Under the pieces are notes generated by a model. The model saw only the letters and a program-made list of their open reading frames with translations. It did no database searches and was not told where the DNA came from. Source: an uncultured Eubacteriales bacterium (GTDB lineage: Bacteria; Bacillota; Clostridia; Christensenellales; Aristaeellaceae). Taken from it: a stretch of 33,235 nucleotides of DNA. Shown one piece after another: positions 23,237-32,374 of this stretch. A program made the position numbers and the translations under genes. Numbering within the stretch: the first letter of the stretch is position 1; every line of letters starts with the position of its first letter. Where the stretch lies: NCBI GenBank assembly GCA_902793245.1, contig CADBCX010000009.1, positions 1 to 33,235 of the forward strand, read 5' to 3'.

Positions 23237-26200
23237 ATGGAGCCACAATACCAGTATGATGCTTTTATTTCATACCGGCATTTGGAGCCGGATCAGACGG
23301 CGGCGATCAAATTGCAGACGATGCTGGAAAGCTATCGTCCGCCCAAAGGCGTGGCGGCGGGAAAACGCATCCGCCGCATATTCCGGGATTCCTCCGAATT
23401 GCCGACCCAGGGGGCGCTGGACGATGCGCTGACCAAAGCGCTGTCTTCCTCCAGATACCTGATTCTGGTGCTTTCCGAAGCGACCAAGGAATCAAAATGG
23501 TGCATGGCGGAGGTTGACTTTTTCATCAAGCTGCACGGCGGGAAAACCGACCGCATCCTGCCCGTCCTGGTGTCCGGCGAGCCTTCCGATATCCTCCCCG
23601 ACGTGCTGCGCTTTACCGAAACGCGGGAAACGCAGCCGGATGGGACGGAGAAAATCGTCAGAACGGAAAAAGAACCCATCTGCTCCGATTTCCGGGCCGC
23701 TACGCCCAAGGGCATGAACCAGCGGATGAAAACGGAATTTCTCCGCTTGGCCGCTCCGCTGCTGGGGTGCGGATTTGACGACCTGTACCAACGGCATAAA
23801 AAGCGGAAAAGGCGGCGCATCGCCATCATTACGGCCGCCGTGCTGGCTATCGTGCTGGGTTATGCGGGAATCCTTCTGCACAATTATCTCCAGATCCAGC
23901 AGAAAAACCGCGAACTGGCATCCGCCAACAAAACGCTGACGGAACAGAAAACAGAGCTGCAAATCAGGGAATCCGGGCTGTTGACCGCCCAGGCGCAGCT
24001 GCTCATGCAGGCGGATAACGATCTGGAGGCGCTCCGAACCGCCCTGGACGCGCTCCCCGATAACACGGAGAATGGGAACCGCCCGCTGTACAAGCCGGCG
24101 GAAAGCATTCTCTGGCAGATCATGAACAGGGACAGAAACAGATGGTGGCAGTATGACAGCCTCACCTTCAATGCCACGCTGACATCGGAAACAGGAATCT
24201 GGAGGTATTCCCTCTCCTCCGACGCGCGGGAATGCTATATCCTGGATATATATGGCACAGTGAGAAAATACCGCACCTTTTCCAACGCCCTGGAATGGGA
24301 AACGGATCTGCCGATGCAGGCGACTTCTGTCGACATGACGGCCTTTGAATTGCTGTTAAGCGAAAAGCACGGTTGCGTTTTTGTCAATACGGAAGCGAGG
24401 GGTAAAGACGGAAATATCTGCCAGGTCCTTTCCGCGCTTGACTGCGCCGACGGACACCTGCTGTGGCGCATGGACATTCAGGGCTCCTATAAAAAAATCA
24501 TGATGCTGTCTCCCGACGAAAACAGCCTGAGCTTTCTCAGCGTAGCAGATGGAAAATGCTATCTGTTTGATTTGAGAAACGGCGTATCAGACGATCTTCC
24601 TTATCAGGTCTGCGAGATTTCCAGCGGTAACAGCATTTCAGAATACGGTATCTGTTTTTCCCAGGACAGTACGGGAATCCTCGGCGGGGCGTTTTTATCG
24701 AAGGAAGACGGAAAAAAGCTCCGTCTGTTCATGATGGATCCGAACGACCCTGCCGAAAGCAAAATTCTTGATGTCGACGGTCCTGCCGCACGCATCATTT
24801 ACGCCGTCGATTTTTCCAAAGAAGCGAACCAGTTCTTCACAGTGACGGCAAACGAAACAGACAAACCGCACAATGCGGATATTTCCTGTTTTGATCTGCA
24901 AAGCGGTGCGCTGCTCTGGCAGGTTACAACGCCTGATGAAATGTTCAAATGGAGTACGGAATGCAGAACGCTGCCTGATCTGGCAAACGGCGTGTATTTG
25001 CTTTCCGTAGACAGACAGGTGTTCGCGTTTGATACCGCCTCGGGCTCCCTCATAGCCCAAACCCGGTTAGACAACGCCTCGGCCAGAACGATTGATTTAT
25101 ACAGCCCGGAAGACGGCATCTATTGCGGTGTTCTGAGCGATGGAGACTGCTGGGCGGGTTGGTTGGAATCAAAATATGGAGAAAAAAATCTTTTCACCTA
25201 TGATTATTCGCTGTGTTTTCCTGGCGCTGTGCTCAGATCATCGCCGCTTGATCTGCTCGAGCGGGCCGGAGGCATTCGGGACGCGCACTGGAACGAGGAT
25301 CATTCCTTCCCGGTTTTAGACATGGGAAGCGGTTTTTCAGCGTATACGATCGGGAGCCGCGACGTCCGCATCGAATGGCGGCTGGCGTTTGACCAGCTGT
25401 GGCGGCCGTATTTTACGCTCCCCATGAAGCATGGAGAATACATTATCCCGATGATGGACGAGCAATCGGCCCTTGTGCGGGATGGGAAAATCACGTTCGT
25501 GATAAAAAAAGAATACGATGAAGACGGTTTAGCCTTTCCCGATTTCCGCTTGGCAACGCTGGATCTGCAAACCTATGAATTGCGGGAAACCGCTTTCGAC
25601 CTGCCCATCGAGCTTTACCTGTGGGGAAAAAACGGATGCCAGTTTTTGCCTGTCCAGGATTCCGACGACGTCCTGATCGACCTGTATGGCGCTGCGATCA
25701 AGTATTTTGACGCTTCCCAGGGGAAGATGGAAACGCTTTACGCCTTCGGCGGCCAGGATGAAGCCGCCATCATGAAAAACGGCAAAAAAACCGCAAGCAT
25801 TCTCGCGGCGCTGCAAACCCGGGACGGGGCGGCGCTGGCTGCCGCCTGCGACGGCCAGGCGCTCCGCCTGTGGAGAAACGGAACAAGCGCCACGGAAATT
25901 CCTCTTCCCGAGAAAACGGTATGGCAGTACAGCGCGGAAGGTAATGCGAATCATCTGCAGCTCATCGGCTCGAACGGATATTTCCTGCTGGGTGATTTTG
26001 CTTCGCCCGACAGCCCGGCCCTGGCGCGGTTCATGGCGTGCGATACGTCCTCCGGCGTTTGGACCGCCGTTCAGGATGAGGCGCAGGGAGTCGCGGACAG
26101 GGATATCGCCATGGCGCACGCAGCTCCCCTGTTCGCAGTGGCCGATGCGGACAGGATGATCCGGATCTATGATATGAAGCAGGGCGTCTGCGTGCAGCGC

Positions 26201-26644
26201 ATCGCCATCCGGATGCCGGAAACCTCCATAAAAACGGTCGGCTTTTCCAGCGACGACCAATTTATGTTCTGCAGCATGGAGGGAAGGATCCGCATCTACG
26301 AAGTCGCGTCTGGAAAGCTCGTCTGGCAGAGCGAAGAATCCATCAATCAATTGCCGGTCAGCGTGACGGTGGATGCGGACACGCAGCAGATGTATATCTG
26401 TTCCGGCGACGAATACGACATTGGCAGCATCAATGTCATCGTGGATATGGTCACCTGGTCGCAGAAAGCCGTCATCCGGGACGTCCTGGCTTTCGTCCCC
26501 GAGCTTGGCCGCATGGTCATGTATGCCTCCGTTGATTGGGAGATGCAGGTGAGGCTGCTGCCGACGTCCCAGCAGATCATCGACATGGGGCATGAAGCGC
26601 TCCAATGGATTGAAGAGCACGGCGCCGCACCGCGGATCCCGTAA
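23237..26644 (+). CDS. TIR-domain transmembrane protein with C-terminal beta-propeller
   Basis: A 1135-residue protein in three parts. Residues 1-160 are a TIR domain: DAFISYRHLEPDQ, RDSSELP, and LSEATKESKWCMAEV, in which Glu92 of WCxxE is the glutamate used by NAD-cleaving TIR domains. A basic patch HKKRKRRR (187-194) precedes one membrane helix (about 195-215) and a short coiled coil (216-246). The positive-inside rule puts the TIR domain in the cytosol and the rest outside. Residues about 300-1130 are WD40/PQQ-like propeller repeats (MLSPDENSLSF, LFDLRNG, CFDLQSGALLW, IRIYDMKQGVCVQ, IRIYEVASGKLVW). An upstream extension of the frame to 22835 overlaps the Rrf2 gene. Signal, ligand and enzymatic activity are unknown. 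It converges on the GH30 gene. Confidence 0.85.
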   Translation: MEPQYQYDAFISYRHLEPDQTAAIKLQTMLESYRPPKGVAAGKRIRRIFRDSSELPTQGALDDALTKALSSSRYLILVLSEATKESKWCMAEVDFFIKLHGGKTDRILPVLVSGEPSDILPDVLRFTETRETQPDGTEKIVRTEKEPICSDFRAATPKGMNQRMKTEFLRLAAPLLGCGFDDLYQRHKKRKRRRIAIITAAVLAIVLGYAGILLHNYLQIQQKNRELASANKTLTEQKTELQIRESGLLTAQAQLLMQADNDLEALRTALDALPDNTENGNRPLYKPAESILWQIMNRDRNRWWQYDSLTFNATLTSETGIWRYSLSSDARECYILDIYGTVRKYRTFSNALEWETDLPMQATSVDMTAFELLLSEKHGCVFVNTEARGKDGNICQVLSALDCADGHLLWRMDIQGSYKKIMMLSPDENSLSFLSVADGKCYLFDLRNGVSDDLPYQVCEISSGNSISEYGICFSQDSTGILGGAFLSKEDGKKLRLFMMDPNDPAESKILDVDGPAARIIYAVDFSKEANQFFTVTANETDKPHNADISCFDLQSGALLWQVTTPDEMFKWSTECRTLPDLANGVYLLSVDRQVFAFDTASGSLIAQTRLDNASARTIDLYSPEDGIYCGVLSDGDCWAGWLESKYGEKNLFTYDYSLCFPGAVLRSSPLDLLERAGGIRDAHWNEDHSFPVLDMGSGFSAYTIGSRDVRIEWRLAFDQLWRPYFTLPMKHGEYIIPMMDEQSALVRDGKITFVIKKEYDEDGLAFPDFRLATLDLQTYELRETAFDLPIELYLWGKNGCQFLPVQDSDDVLIDLYGAAIKYFDASQGKMETLYAFGGQDEAAIMKNGKKTASILAALQTRDGAALAAACDGQALRLWRNGTSATEIPLPEKTVWQYSAEGNANHLQLIGSNGYFLLGDFASPDSPALARFMACDTSSGVWTAVQDEAQGVADRDIAMAHAAPLFAVADADRMIRIYDMKQGVCVQRIAIRMPETSIKTVGFSSDDQFMFCSMEGRIRIYEVASGKLVWQSEESINQLPVSVTVDADTQQMYICSGDEYDIGSINVIVDMVTWSQKAVIRDVLAFVPELGRMVMYASVDWEMQVRLLPTSQQIIDMGHEALQWIEEHGAAPRIP

Positions 26645-26653
26645 CAGGCGCCG

Positions 26654-28204
26654 CTATTGCCCGCTGCCGTTTCCTTCCACCAGGAAAGTCGTGATGGAAA
26701 AGGGCGGCAGGAGAGCCGTCACGCATCCGCCGCTGACGGTGGATTCCGGCAGTTCCGCCCAATTCTCTCCTTGCGCCATGCTGCCGCTGGTGCGGATGAT
26801 ACGAACGCGGGAACCATCCGGGAAAAGGTTTCCAAAGCGTGAAATATCCAGCTTTACCTCCCATTCCCGTTCTTCCGCATGGATGCACACCACTGTCAGC
26901 GCGTCGCCGTCCCGGTTCAAAGCAGCCACTGCGGAGCCGCTCATTTCGATCAGCCGGCTGCCGGGACGGATATACCGGGTAAACTGGCCCAGGGCATAGT
27001 ATTTCTTGGTCAGAATCAGTTCCTGCCGGTCATGATCCGCCACGGCGGTCCCCCAGAATCCGCCCTTCACGTTCACCATGCCGGTATCCCTGCGGCCCAG
27101 ATAGCCTTCCCGGCAGATATGGCTGTCCACGACCTGCCAGAGAATCCAGGCGGAAGGCGTCAGCCCGTTCAGGTCGTCGGCAATACGCTGGGCCAGCCAG
27201 AGGGCGGCGCCCATTTCCCCGGCGTTCCTTCCCAGCGTTTCCCCTCCGTCCACCTCCGACATCCACAGGTTCTTTCCTTCCGCCAGCGCCAGGTTCCGAA
27301 GCCGGTTCCGCCGGGACCCGCCGTAGGAATGGGTATCCACCCGGCTTATAACTGTCTTGGCTTCCGGGGTCAGGCGGTTCAGCGATTGAATCTGGGTGTC
27401 GATGCTGGTTTCATCCGTGCCGGCGATCAGAATATCGCTGAGCCCTTTTTCCTTCAGATGTTCCGAAAGGGCGACCAAAATGCGGGACTGGGATTCGCCG
27501 GGGTCAAAATGGCAGCCCTCCTGTTTGGGGCTCATCGCGCCCCAGTACGGCGTGTCCGGTTCGTTCATCGGGGACATGCTTTGGAAGCGGATTCCCCATT
27601 CCGACGCAAAATGCTCCGCCACATCCGCAAGGTATCGGGCAAAGGCATCATATGCGTCGGCTTTTAAGTTGTCCCTGGAAGCGTCCACGGCGCCGGAGGA
27701 ACAGCCGGATTCAGTCATAAAATAAGGCGGAGAATTGGAAAAGGCTTCCACGATCATACCCTCTCCATAAACCTCCAGGCATTTTTCCAGCACATTGCGC
27801 TGATTCCTGTCCTGATTCCAGTCATATTCCCAAGCGTATTCTCCCGCCTGTGCCCGGGGGTTTTTCCAGAACCCCGGCATCATGGAATCGGTACGGGTAA
27901 TATGCTGATGCGCCGGGTCGTCCCCGCCGCCGATATTGTAACGGAGAATATTGAGCCCCAGCCCTTTGGACGGGTCGCAGAAAGCTTCCGCGGCCTGCTG
28001 CGTCAGGGTGTCGGAATAGCCGAGACGATTTGCCCACCAGCACAGGGTGGTGCCCCAGCCTTCAAATACGCCGCCGTTGATTTGGGCTTGCTTTCCCGGG
28101 TCAATCACCACGCGGTATTCCGCATTCGCCTGGCCGCCGCAGTGGGCAAGCATCATACCGGCCAGGAGGAGCATGGCGCCGAAACTCTTTTTCTTTCTCA
28201 ACAT
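26654..28204 (-). CDS. Secreted GH30-family glycosidase (endo-beta-1,6-galactanase-like)
   Basis: A 516-residue enzyme with a signal peptide (KKKSFGAMLLLAGMMLAHC, probable cut after ANA28). The barrel starts with GVFEGWGTTLCWWANRLG, the pattern of GH30 endo-beta-1,6-galactanases. The acid/base Glu215 lies in MSPMNEPD and the nucleophile Glu317 in LWMSEVDGG. A C-terminal beta-sandwich domain follows (about 420-510). It would cut beta-1,6-galactan side chains of arabinogalactan or a related polymer; xylanase activity is less likely. It lies 65 bases after the DUF2130 gene on the same strand. The ribosome site is weak (GGGAAA). Confidence 0.88.
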   Translation of the reverse strand: MLRKKKSFGAMLLLAGMMLAHCGGQANAEYRVVIDPGKQAQINGGVFEGWGTTLCWWANRLGYSDTLTQQAAEAFCDPSKGLGLNILRYNIGGGDDPAHQHITRTDSMMPGFWKNPRAQAGEYAWEYDWNQDRNQRNVLEKCLEVYGEGMIVEAFSNSPPYFMTESGCSSGAVDASRDNLKADAYDAFARYLADVAEHFASEWGIRFQSMSPMNEPDTPYWGAMSPKQEGCHFDPGESQSRILVALSEHLKEKGLSDILIAGTDETSIDTQIQSLNRLTPEAKTVISRVDTHSYGGSRRNRLRNLALAEGKNLWMSEVDGGETLGRNAGEMGAALWLAQRIADDLNGLTPSAWILWQVVDSHICREGYLGRRDTGMVNVKGGFWGTAVADHDRQELILTKKYYALGQFTRYIRPGSRLIEMSGSAVAALNRDGDALTVVCIHAEEREWEVKLDISRFGNLFPDGSRVRIIRTSGSMAQGENWAELPESTVSGGCVTALLPPFSITTFLVEGNGSGQ

Positions 28205-28269
28205 GTGTTTTTTCCCGGCCTTTCATTTGACGTTTCATGAATCCTTTTTGCAATCGGCGTCCATTTTCT

Positions 28270-29526
28270 TTATTTCCCGCTGCTGCCCAATTCTTCAAAC
28301 TTCTGCCGCATGGTGGGGTTATGGCGGGTGAGCTTTTTGATGGACAAATCCTCGGCCTTGTCGTTGGCCAGGCGCAGCTGGCGGTCGGAGGCGGTGAGGG
28401 CGTCCTTGATCTTTTGCAAGTGGGCGATGGACTTGTCGATCTCGTCGATGGCCTCCTGGAAGCGCTTGCTGGCCTGCTGGTAGTTGTAGGAAAACTTGGA
28501 CTTGAATTCGTTCACTTCGTTTTCAAAGTTGGTGATGTCAATGTTCTGCTCCCGGATGAGGGCCAGTTCCTGCCTGGCTTTCACCGCGTTCATGGCGGCG
28601 TTGCGAAGCAATGTGATCATGGGGATAAAGAACTGGGGCCGGATGACGTACATCTTTTCGTACTTGTAGCTTACATCCACAATGCCGGTGTTGTACAGCT
28701 CGCTGTCCGCTTCCAGCAGCGTGACCAGCACGGCGTATTCGCAGTTCTTTTCCCGCCGGTCCCTGTCCAGCTCCCGGAAGAAGTCTTCGTTCTTGTGCTT
28801 GGCGACGGTGGTGTCCATCTCGTTTTTCATTTCAAACATGATGGACAGAATTTCCGTGCCGTCCTCCGCGCACTCCCGGAAAATGAAGTCCCCCTTGCTG
28901 CCGGTGCGGGCGTCGTTGTCCTTGTCGAAATAGGCGTTGGGAAAGGCGGTCATGCGGATGCGGTTGAACTCCGTCAGGCAATGCTGCTCCAGGCTTTCGC
29001 CCACCATCTTGGTGGACTGCCGCGCCTTGAAATCCCGGTACTGGGCGATCTGCTCGTCCTTCAAGGCCAGCTCGGTCTTGTGCCGTTCCAGGAGAAAATG
29101 CTCCTGGTTGGCCCGGTCGTCCTTCTCGTGCTGCAAGGCGCTCTTTAATTCCTGGATGGTCATTTGCTGCTCCTGCAAAGCTATCTGGACTGCTACCTGC
29201 GCCCGTTCCTTTTCCGCCTCCAGTTCGCGCCGCAATTGCTGAATCTGCTGCTGCTCCTTCAATTGCTCGATCTCGCGCTGGGCCGCGGCTTGCTGCCGCT
29301 CCGCCTGGCTCTCCTGGCGAAGCTGCTCCAATTGGGCGTGCAGCGCGTTCACTTCCTGGGCCTTTTGCTGTTCCGTTTTGCTCACGGCCAGCTCCACCGC
29401 GGCAGCTTCCCGGCGCTCCACTTCCTGGGCAAATTCCCTGTCCCGCACCTGCTTCACGATGGCGGCGTACCCCGCCTCGTCCACCTGAAACACTTCCCCG
29501 CAATGGGGGCATTTGATTTCCTGCAT
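28270..29526 (-). CDS. DUF2130 coiled-coil protein, putative PD-(D/E)XK nuclease
   Basis: A 418-residue cytosolic protein. It starts with a zinc-ribbon half MQEIKCPHCGEVF (Cys6, Cys9), then a long Gln/Glu-rich coiled coil (about 30-165). The DUF2130 core follows: GSKGDFIF with Asp213 and SIMFEMKNE with Glu232 and Lys234, the D...ExK layout of PD-(D/E)XK nucleases. A second helical stretch lies at about 330-400. The start is decided by AGGAGG just before the ATG at 29526; the frame is open further to 29628 through a perfect hairpin. The function of the family is not known; nuclease is inference from the motif. Confidence 0.82.
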   Translation of the reverse strand: MQEIKCPHCGEVFQVDEAGYAAIVKQVRDREFAQEVERREAAAVELAVSKTEQQKAQEVNALHAQLEQLRQESQAERQQAAAQREIEQLKEQQQIQQLRRELEAEKERAQVAVQIALQEQQMTIQELKSALQHEKDDRANQEHFLLERHKTELALKDEQIAQYRDFKARQSTKMVGESLEQHCLTEFNRIRMTAFPNAYFDKDNDARTGSKGDFIFRECAEDGTEILSIMFEMKNEMDTTVAKHKNEDFFRELDRDRREKNCEYAVLVTLLEADSELYNTGIVDVSYKYEKMYVIRPQFFIPMITLLRNAAMNAVKARQELALIREQNIDITNFENEVNEFKSKFSYNYQQASKRFQEAIDEIDKSIAHLQKIKDALTASDRQLRLANDKAEDLSIKKLTRHNPTMRQKFEELGSSGK

Positions 29527-29546
29527 GGTACCTCCTAATCCGGAAA

Positions 29547-29616
29547 GGCTTTCTGGGGGAAACCATTCTTTGGAGGCCAAAGAATGGTTTCCCCCAGACC
29601 CCCTTCCAAGAAAGCC
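29547..29616. repeat. Perfect 21-bp palindromic hairpin between DUF2130 and GTPase genes
   Basis: The 21 bases at 29553-29573 are the exact reverse complement of 29577-29597, with a three-base loop. An outer pair GGCTTTC/GAAAGCC (29547-29553, 29610-29616) extends it with a bulge. On the minus strand it lies between the end of the GTPase gene and the start of the DUF2130 gene. No U run follows, so it may be a dispersed repeat or a processing site. Confidence 0.85.
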
Positions 29617-29639
29617 AAAAGGGAGCATTATTTTGTAAT

Positions 29640-32297
29640 TTAATCCCCAGCTGTTTCTTCTTGTTTTTTCTGCCGCCAGGCCTGCTTATAAGCGGTTTCC
29701 AGGGCGGGGGTGGCGTGGATGCGGTTGTGGGCTTCCAGGAAGGCGGCAATGCTGCCCTGGACGGCCTCCACCTCGCGCTCAAATTCCCTTGCCGACACCC
29801 GCAAAGCCTGGTTGCCCAGCACGATGGCCTGTTCCGGACCGTCGGAGGTGGCCACCCGGATGCGAGCGCTGCCCTTGGCCTCGTAGGTGGTTTTCTCGAT
29901 GTAGGCGTCGGCGGTCTGGGCTTCCTTCGTGTACACCACAAAAATGTTGGCGTACTTTTCCACGGAGCCTTGACTGCCCTGCACCCGGTAGGCGTCAAAG
30001 ACCAGAATCACGTCCGTGCCCGTCATGCCGCTGTAATTGCACAGGATGTCCATCAGCTGCTGCCGGGCGGCTTCCAGGTTGTCCTTGCTGAGCTTCTTTA
30101 ATTCGTCCCAGGCAAAGATGATGTTGTACCCGTCCACCAGCAGGATTTCCTTCTGGATGAATTCGCCGGGGGCGGCGGGCGCGGAAGAAGCGGCGCGGGC
30201 TTTCACCGTTTGAAACAATTGCCTTGACTTGACCGGGCCGTAGGTGCGCTCGAAAATCGCCATCAGCTCCTCGTCCTCTTTGGCGGTGCCCTGGTAGGCG
30301 GCCCGGACGGGGATTTTCAGCGGCGCGGCGTCAGCCGGGGCTTCCTGCTCCATTCGCTCTTTCAATAAGGGCAGATGGGCATAGCTGTCCACCTGATCCC
30401 AGCGCACGTCGAAGCCCGCGCCATGGGAGCAGAAAATGGAATCCGGGGAGTTGAACAGGTCGGCTTCGGGGTTGTAGGCTTTTTCCGCAATCACCTTTTC
30501 CGCGTCGGCGCAGGGCAGGTAGGCGGCGAACTCCGCGCTCATGTGGCCCCGGCCCTTGGTGTAGACGCTCACCTGCTTGCCGTAGGCGGCGCATTTGGAC
30601 GCCGGGGCCAAGGCGCAAAGCCGCTGCAAGCCGTTGTCTAAGATTTCCGGCGCGTCGAATTCCCCGCCCATGGCGGTCAGGTCGGTCATGGCTCGGCCGA
30701 TGTTTTCCTCGGGCAGCGTCAATTCCAGGTTCAGATACGGTTCCAACAGCTGGCACTGTGCTTTCATCAAGCCCTGGCGGATGGCCCGGTAGGTAGCCTG
30801 GCGGAAGTCGCCGCCCTCGGTGTGTTTTAAATGCGCCTTGCCCGCCACCAGGGTGATTTTCATGTCCGTGATGGGGGAGCCGGTCAGCACACCCACATGG
30901 ACTTTTTCTTTTAAATGCGTCAGAATCAGCCGCTGCCAGTTCACGGCCAGGTCGTCCAGGGACACGGCGGTGCCGAACTGCATCCCGCTGCCCCGCTTGC
31001 CGGGGGTCAGCAGCAAATGCACTTCCGCGTAGTGGCGCAGGGGTTCGTAGTGGCCCACGCCCTCCGCCGGGGCTAAGATCGTTTCCCGGTACAGCACGCT
31101 TTCGTCGGCAAAGCCGATCTCCATGCCGAAGCGGTCTTTGCACTGGCGCTTTAAAACTTCCAGGTACACGTCGCCCATGGACTGGATGAGGATTTCCCGC
31201 TTCTGTTCGATATACTCCACCCGCATGAGGGGTTCTTCTTCTTCCAAGGTGCGCAGGTAGTTCAGCGCGTGGTGAATGTCCGTGCCGTCCTGAATCACCA
31301 GGCGGCAGGAGTAGCAGGGCTGGATCACCGCTTCCTTCCGGGCGGGTTCCGCGCCCAGGCCGTCGCCGGGGGCGGTCTTGCTCAGGCCCACCACGCAGCA
31401 CAGCGTCCCCGCCTCCGCGCTCTGGACAGGCGTATACTTCGCCCCGGAATAAAGCCGGATCTCCGCCGCCTTTTCCGCCCAGAGGGTTTCGCCGCCCTCG
31501 TCCTTGCAGGAGAGCAGGTCGCGCACCTTCAGCTCTCCGCCGGTGATTTTCATGAAAGTCAGCCGTGCGCCTTGGCTGTCCCGGGCAATTTTATACACCC
31601 TGGCCCCGAAGGCGTCGGGGTAGGTTTTCTCCGGGTCGAAGGCGGCGAGAGCGTTCAATAATTCCGTAACGCCCTCGTTTTTCAGCGCGGAACCGAAATA
31701 GCAGGGGAACAGCCGCCGGGAACGGATCAACTGCTGAATCCGGTACTCCGGCACAGCGCCTTCCTTTAAATAGTAATCCAGCGCCGCTTCGTCGCACAGG
31801 GCGATTTTCTCGTCGTCCCGGTGGGTGAAGTCCACGATGTTCTCCGACAGCTCCGCTTGCAGATGTTTCACCAGCGCTGCGGGGTTGCCTTCGTATCGAT
31901 CCATTTTATTGACGAAGAAGAACACGGGCACTTGGAATTGATCCAATAATTTCCAGATCGTGCGGGTGTGGGGCTGCACCCCGTCCGTGGCGCTGATCAC
32001 CAGCACGCACCCGTCCAGCACGCCCATGACCCGCTCGGTTTCGCCGGAAAAATCCGTGTGGCCGGGGGTGTCCATCAGGGTGATGGTCTTGCGCTGATGG
32101 GTCAGGATGGCCTGCTTGGAGAAGATGGTGATGCCCCGTTCCTTCTCCATCCGCTCGGTGTCCAGGAACGCGTCGCCGTGATCCACCCGGCCCTGCTTCC
32201 GCACCGCGCCGGACAGATACAGCATGGATTCCGACAGGGTGGTTTTCCCCGCGTCCACGTGGGCCGCCAGCCCGATGACGCTTCCCTTTCCCGCCAT
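29640..32297 (-). CDS. EF-G/Tet(M)-like translational GTPase fused to a YacP/Rae1 NYN ribonuclease
   Basis: An 885-residue cytosolic protein. Residues 1-650 follow ribosomal-protection GTPases: G1 AAHVDAGKTT (11-20), RGITI (54-58), DTPGH (76-80), NKMD (130-133), then EF-G domains II to V including TKGRGHMSAEF. Residues 717-850 are an NYN/YacP-type domain: VDGYN (Asp722), FDAY (Asp768), TADAYIE (Asp797) and TSDGPEQ (Asp819). In B. subtilis, Rae1 (YacP) cuts mRNA in the ribosomal A site, where EF-G and Tet(M) also bind. I place the start at 32297 because AGGAGG lies eight bases upstream; 12 codons of extension to 32333 are rejected. Tetracycline resistance cannot be inferred from the fold alone. 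Confidence 0.9.
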   Translation of the reverse strand: MAGKGSVIGLAAHVDAGKTTLSESMLYLSGAVRKQGRVDHGDAFLDTERMEKERGITIFSKQAILTHQRKTITLMDTPGHTDFSGETERVMGVLDGCVLVISATDGVQPHTRTIWKLLDQFQVPVFFFVNKMDRYEGNPAALVKHLQAELSENIVDFTHRDDEKIALCDEAALDYYLKEGAVPEYRIQQLIRSRRLFPCYFGSALKNEGVTELLNALAAFDPEKTYPDAFGARVYKIARDSQGARLTFMKITGGELKVRDLLSCKDEGGETLWAEKAAEIRLYSGAKYTPVQSAEAGTLCCVVGLSKTAPGDGLGAEPARKEAVIQPCYSCRLVIQDGTDIHHALNYLRTLEEEEPLMRVEYIEQKREILIQSMGDVYLEVLKRQCKDRFGMEIGFADESVLYRETILAPAEGVGHYEPLRHYAEVHLLLTPGKRGSGMQFGTAVSLDDLAVNWQRLILTHLKEKVHVGVLTGSPITDMKITLVAGKAHLKHTEGGDFRQATYRAIRQGLMKAQCQLLEPYLNLELTLPEENIGRAMTDLTAMGGEFDAPEILDNGLQRLCALAPASKCAAYGKQVSVYTKGRGHMSAEFAAYLPCADAEKVIAEKAYNPEADLFNSPDSIFCSHGAGFDVRWDQVDSYAHLPLLKERMEQEAPADAAPLKIPVRAAYQGTAKEDEELMAIFERTYGPVKSRQLFQTVKARAASSAPAAPGEFIQKEILLVDGYNIIFAWDELKKLSKDNLEAARQQLMDILCNYSGMTGTDVILVFDAYRVQGSQGSVEKYANIFVVYTKEAQTADAYIEKTTYEAKGSARIRVATSDGPEQAIVLGNQALRVSAREFEREVEAVQGSIAAFLEAHNRIHATPALETAYKQAWRQKKQEETAGD

Positions 32298-32333
32298 CCC
32301 CGTGTCCTCCTTTGTTTCAAATGCCTGCTTCAC

Positions 32334-32362
32334 ATTATAACAAAAAAGCCTGGACGCGGCAA
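32334..32362 (-). promoter_or_regulatory. Promoter for the GTPase-NYN gene
   Basis: On the minus strand TTGCCG (32357-32362) and a perfect TATAAT (32334-32339) are 17 bases apart, 36 bases before the start at 32297. Confidence 0.65.
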
Positions 32363-32374
32363 TAGGAGACTTTC

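Noticed and set aside
22835..26644. 1269-residue version of the TIR protein
   Set aside because: The first 134 residues overlap the Rrf2 gene in another frame and the leader; the ATG at 23237 has a good ribosome site and starts a proper TIR domain.
13255..26644. A single NAD/ADP-ribose defence island linking the macrodomain and TIR genes
   Set aside because: Ten kilobases of glycosidase, hydrogenase and regulator genes with their own promoters lie between them; proximity alone does not support a joint system.
29640..32297. Plain tetracycline resistance gene tet(M)/tet(W)
   Set aside because: The C-terminal NYN domain and the divergent sequence set it apart; resistance cannot be claimed.
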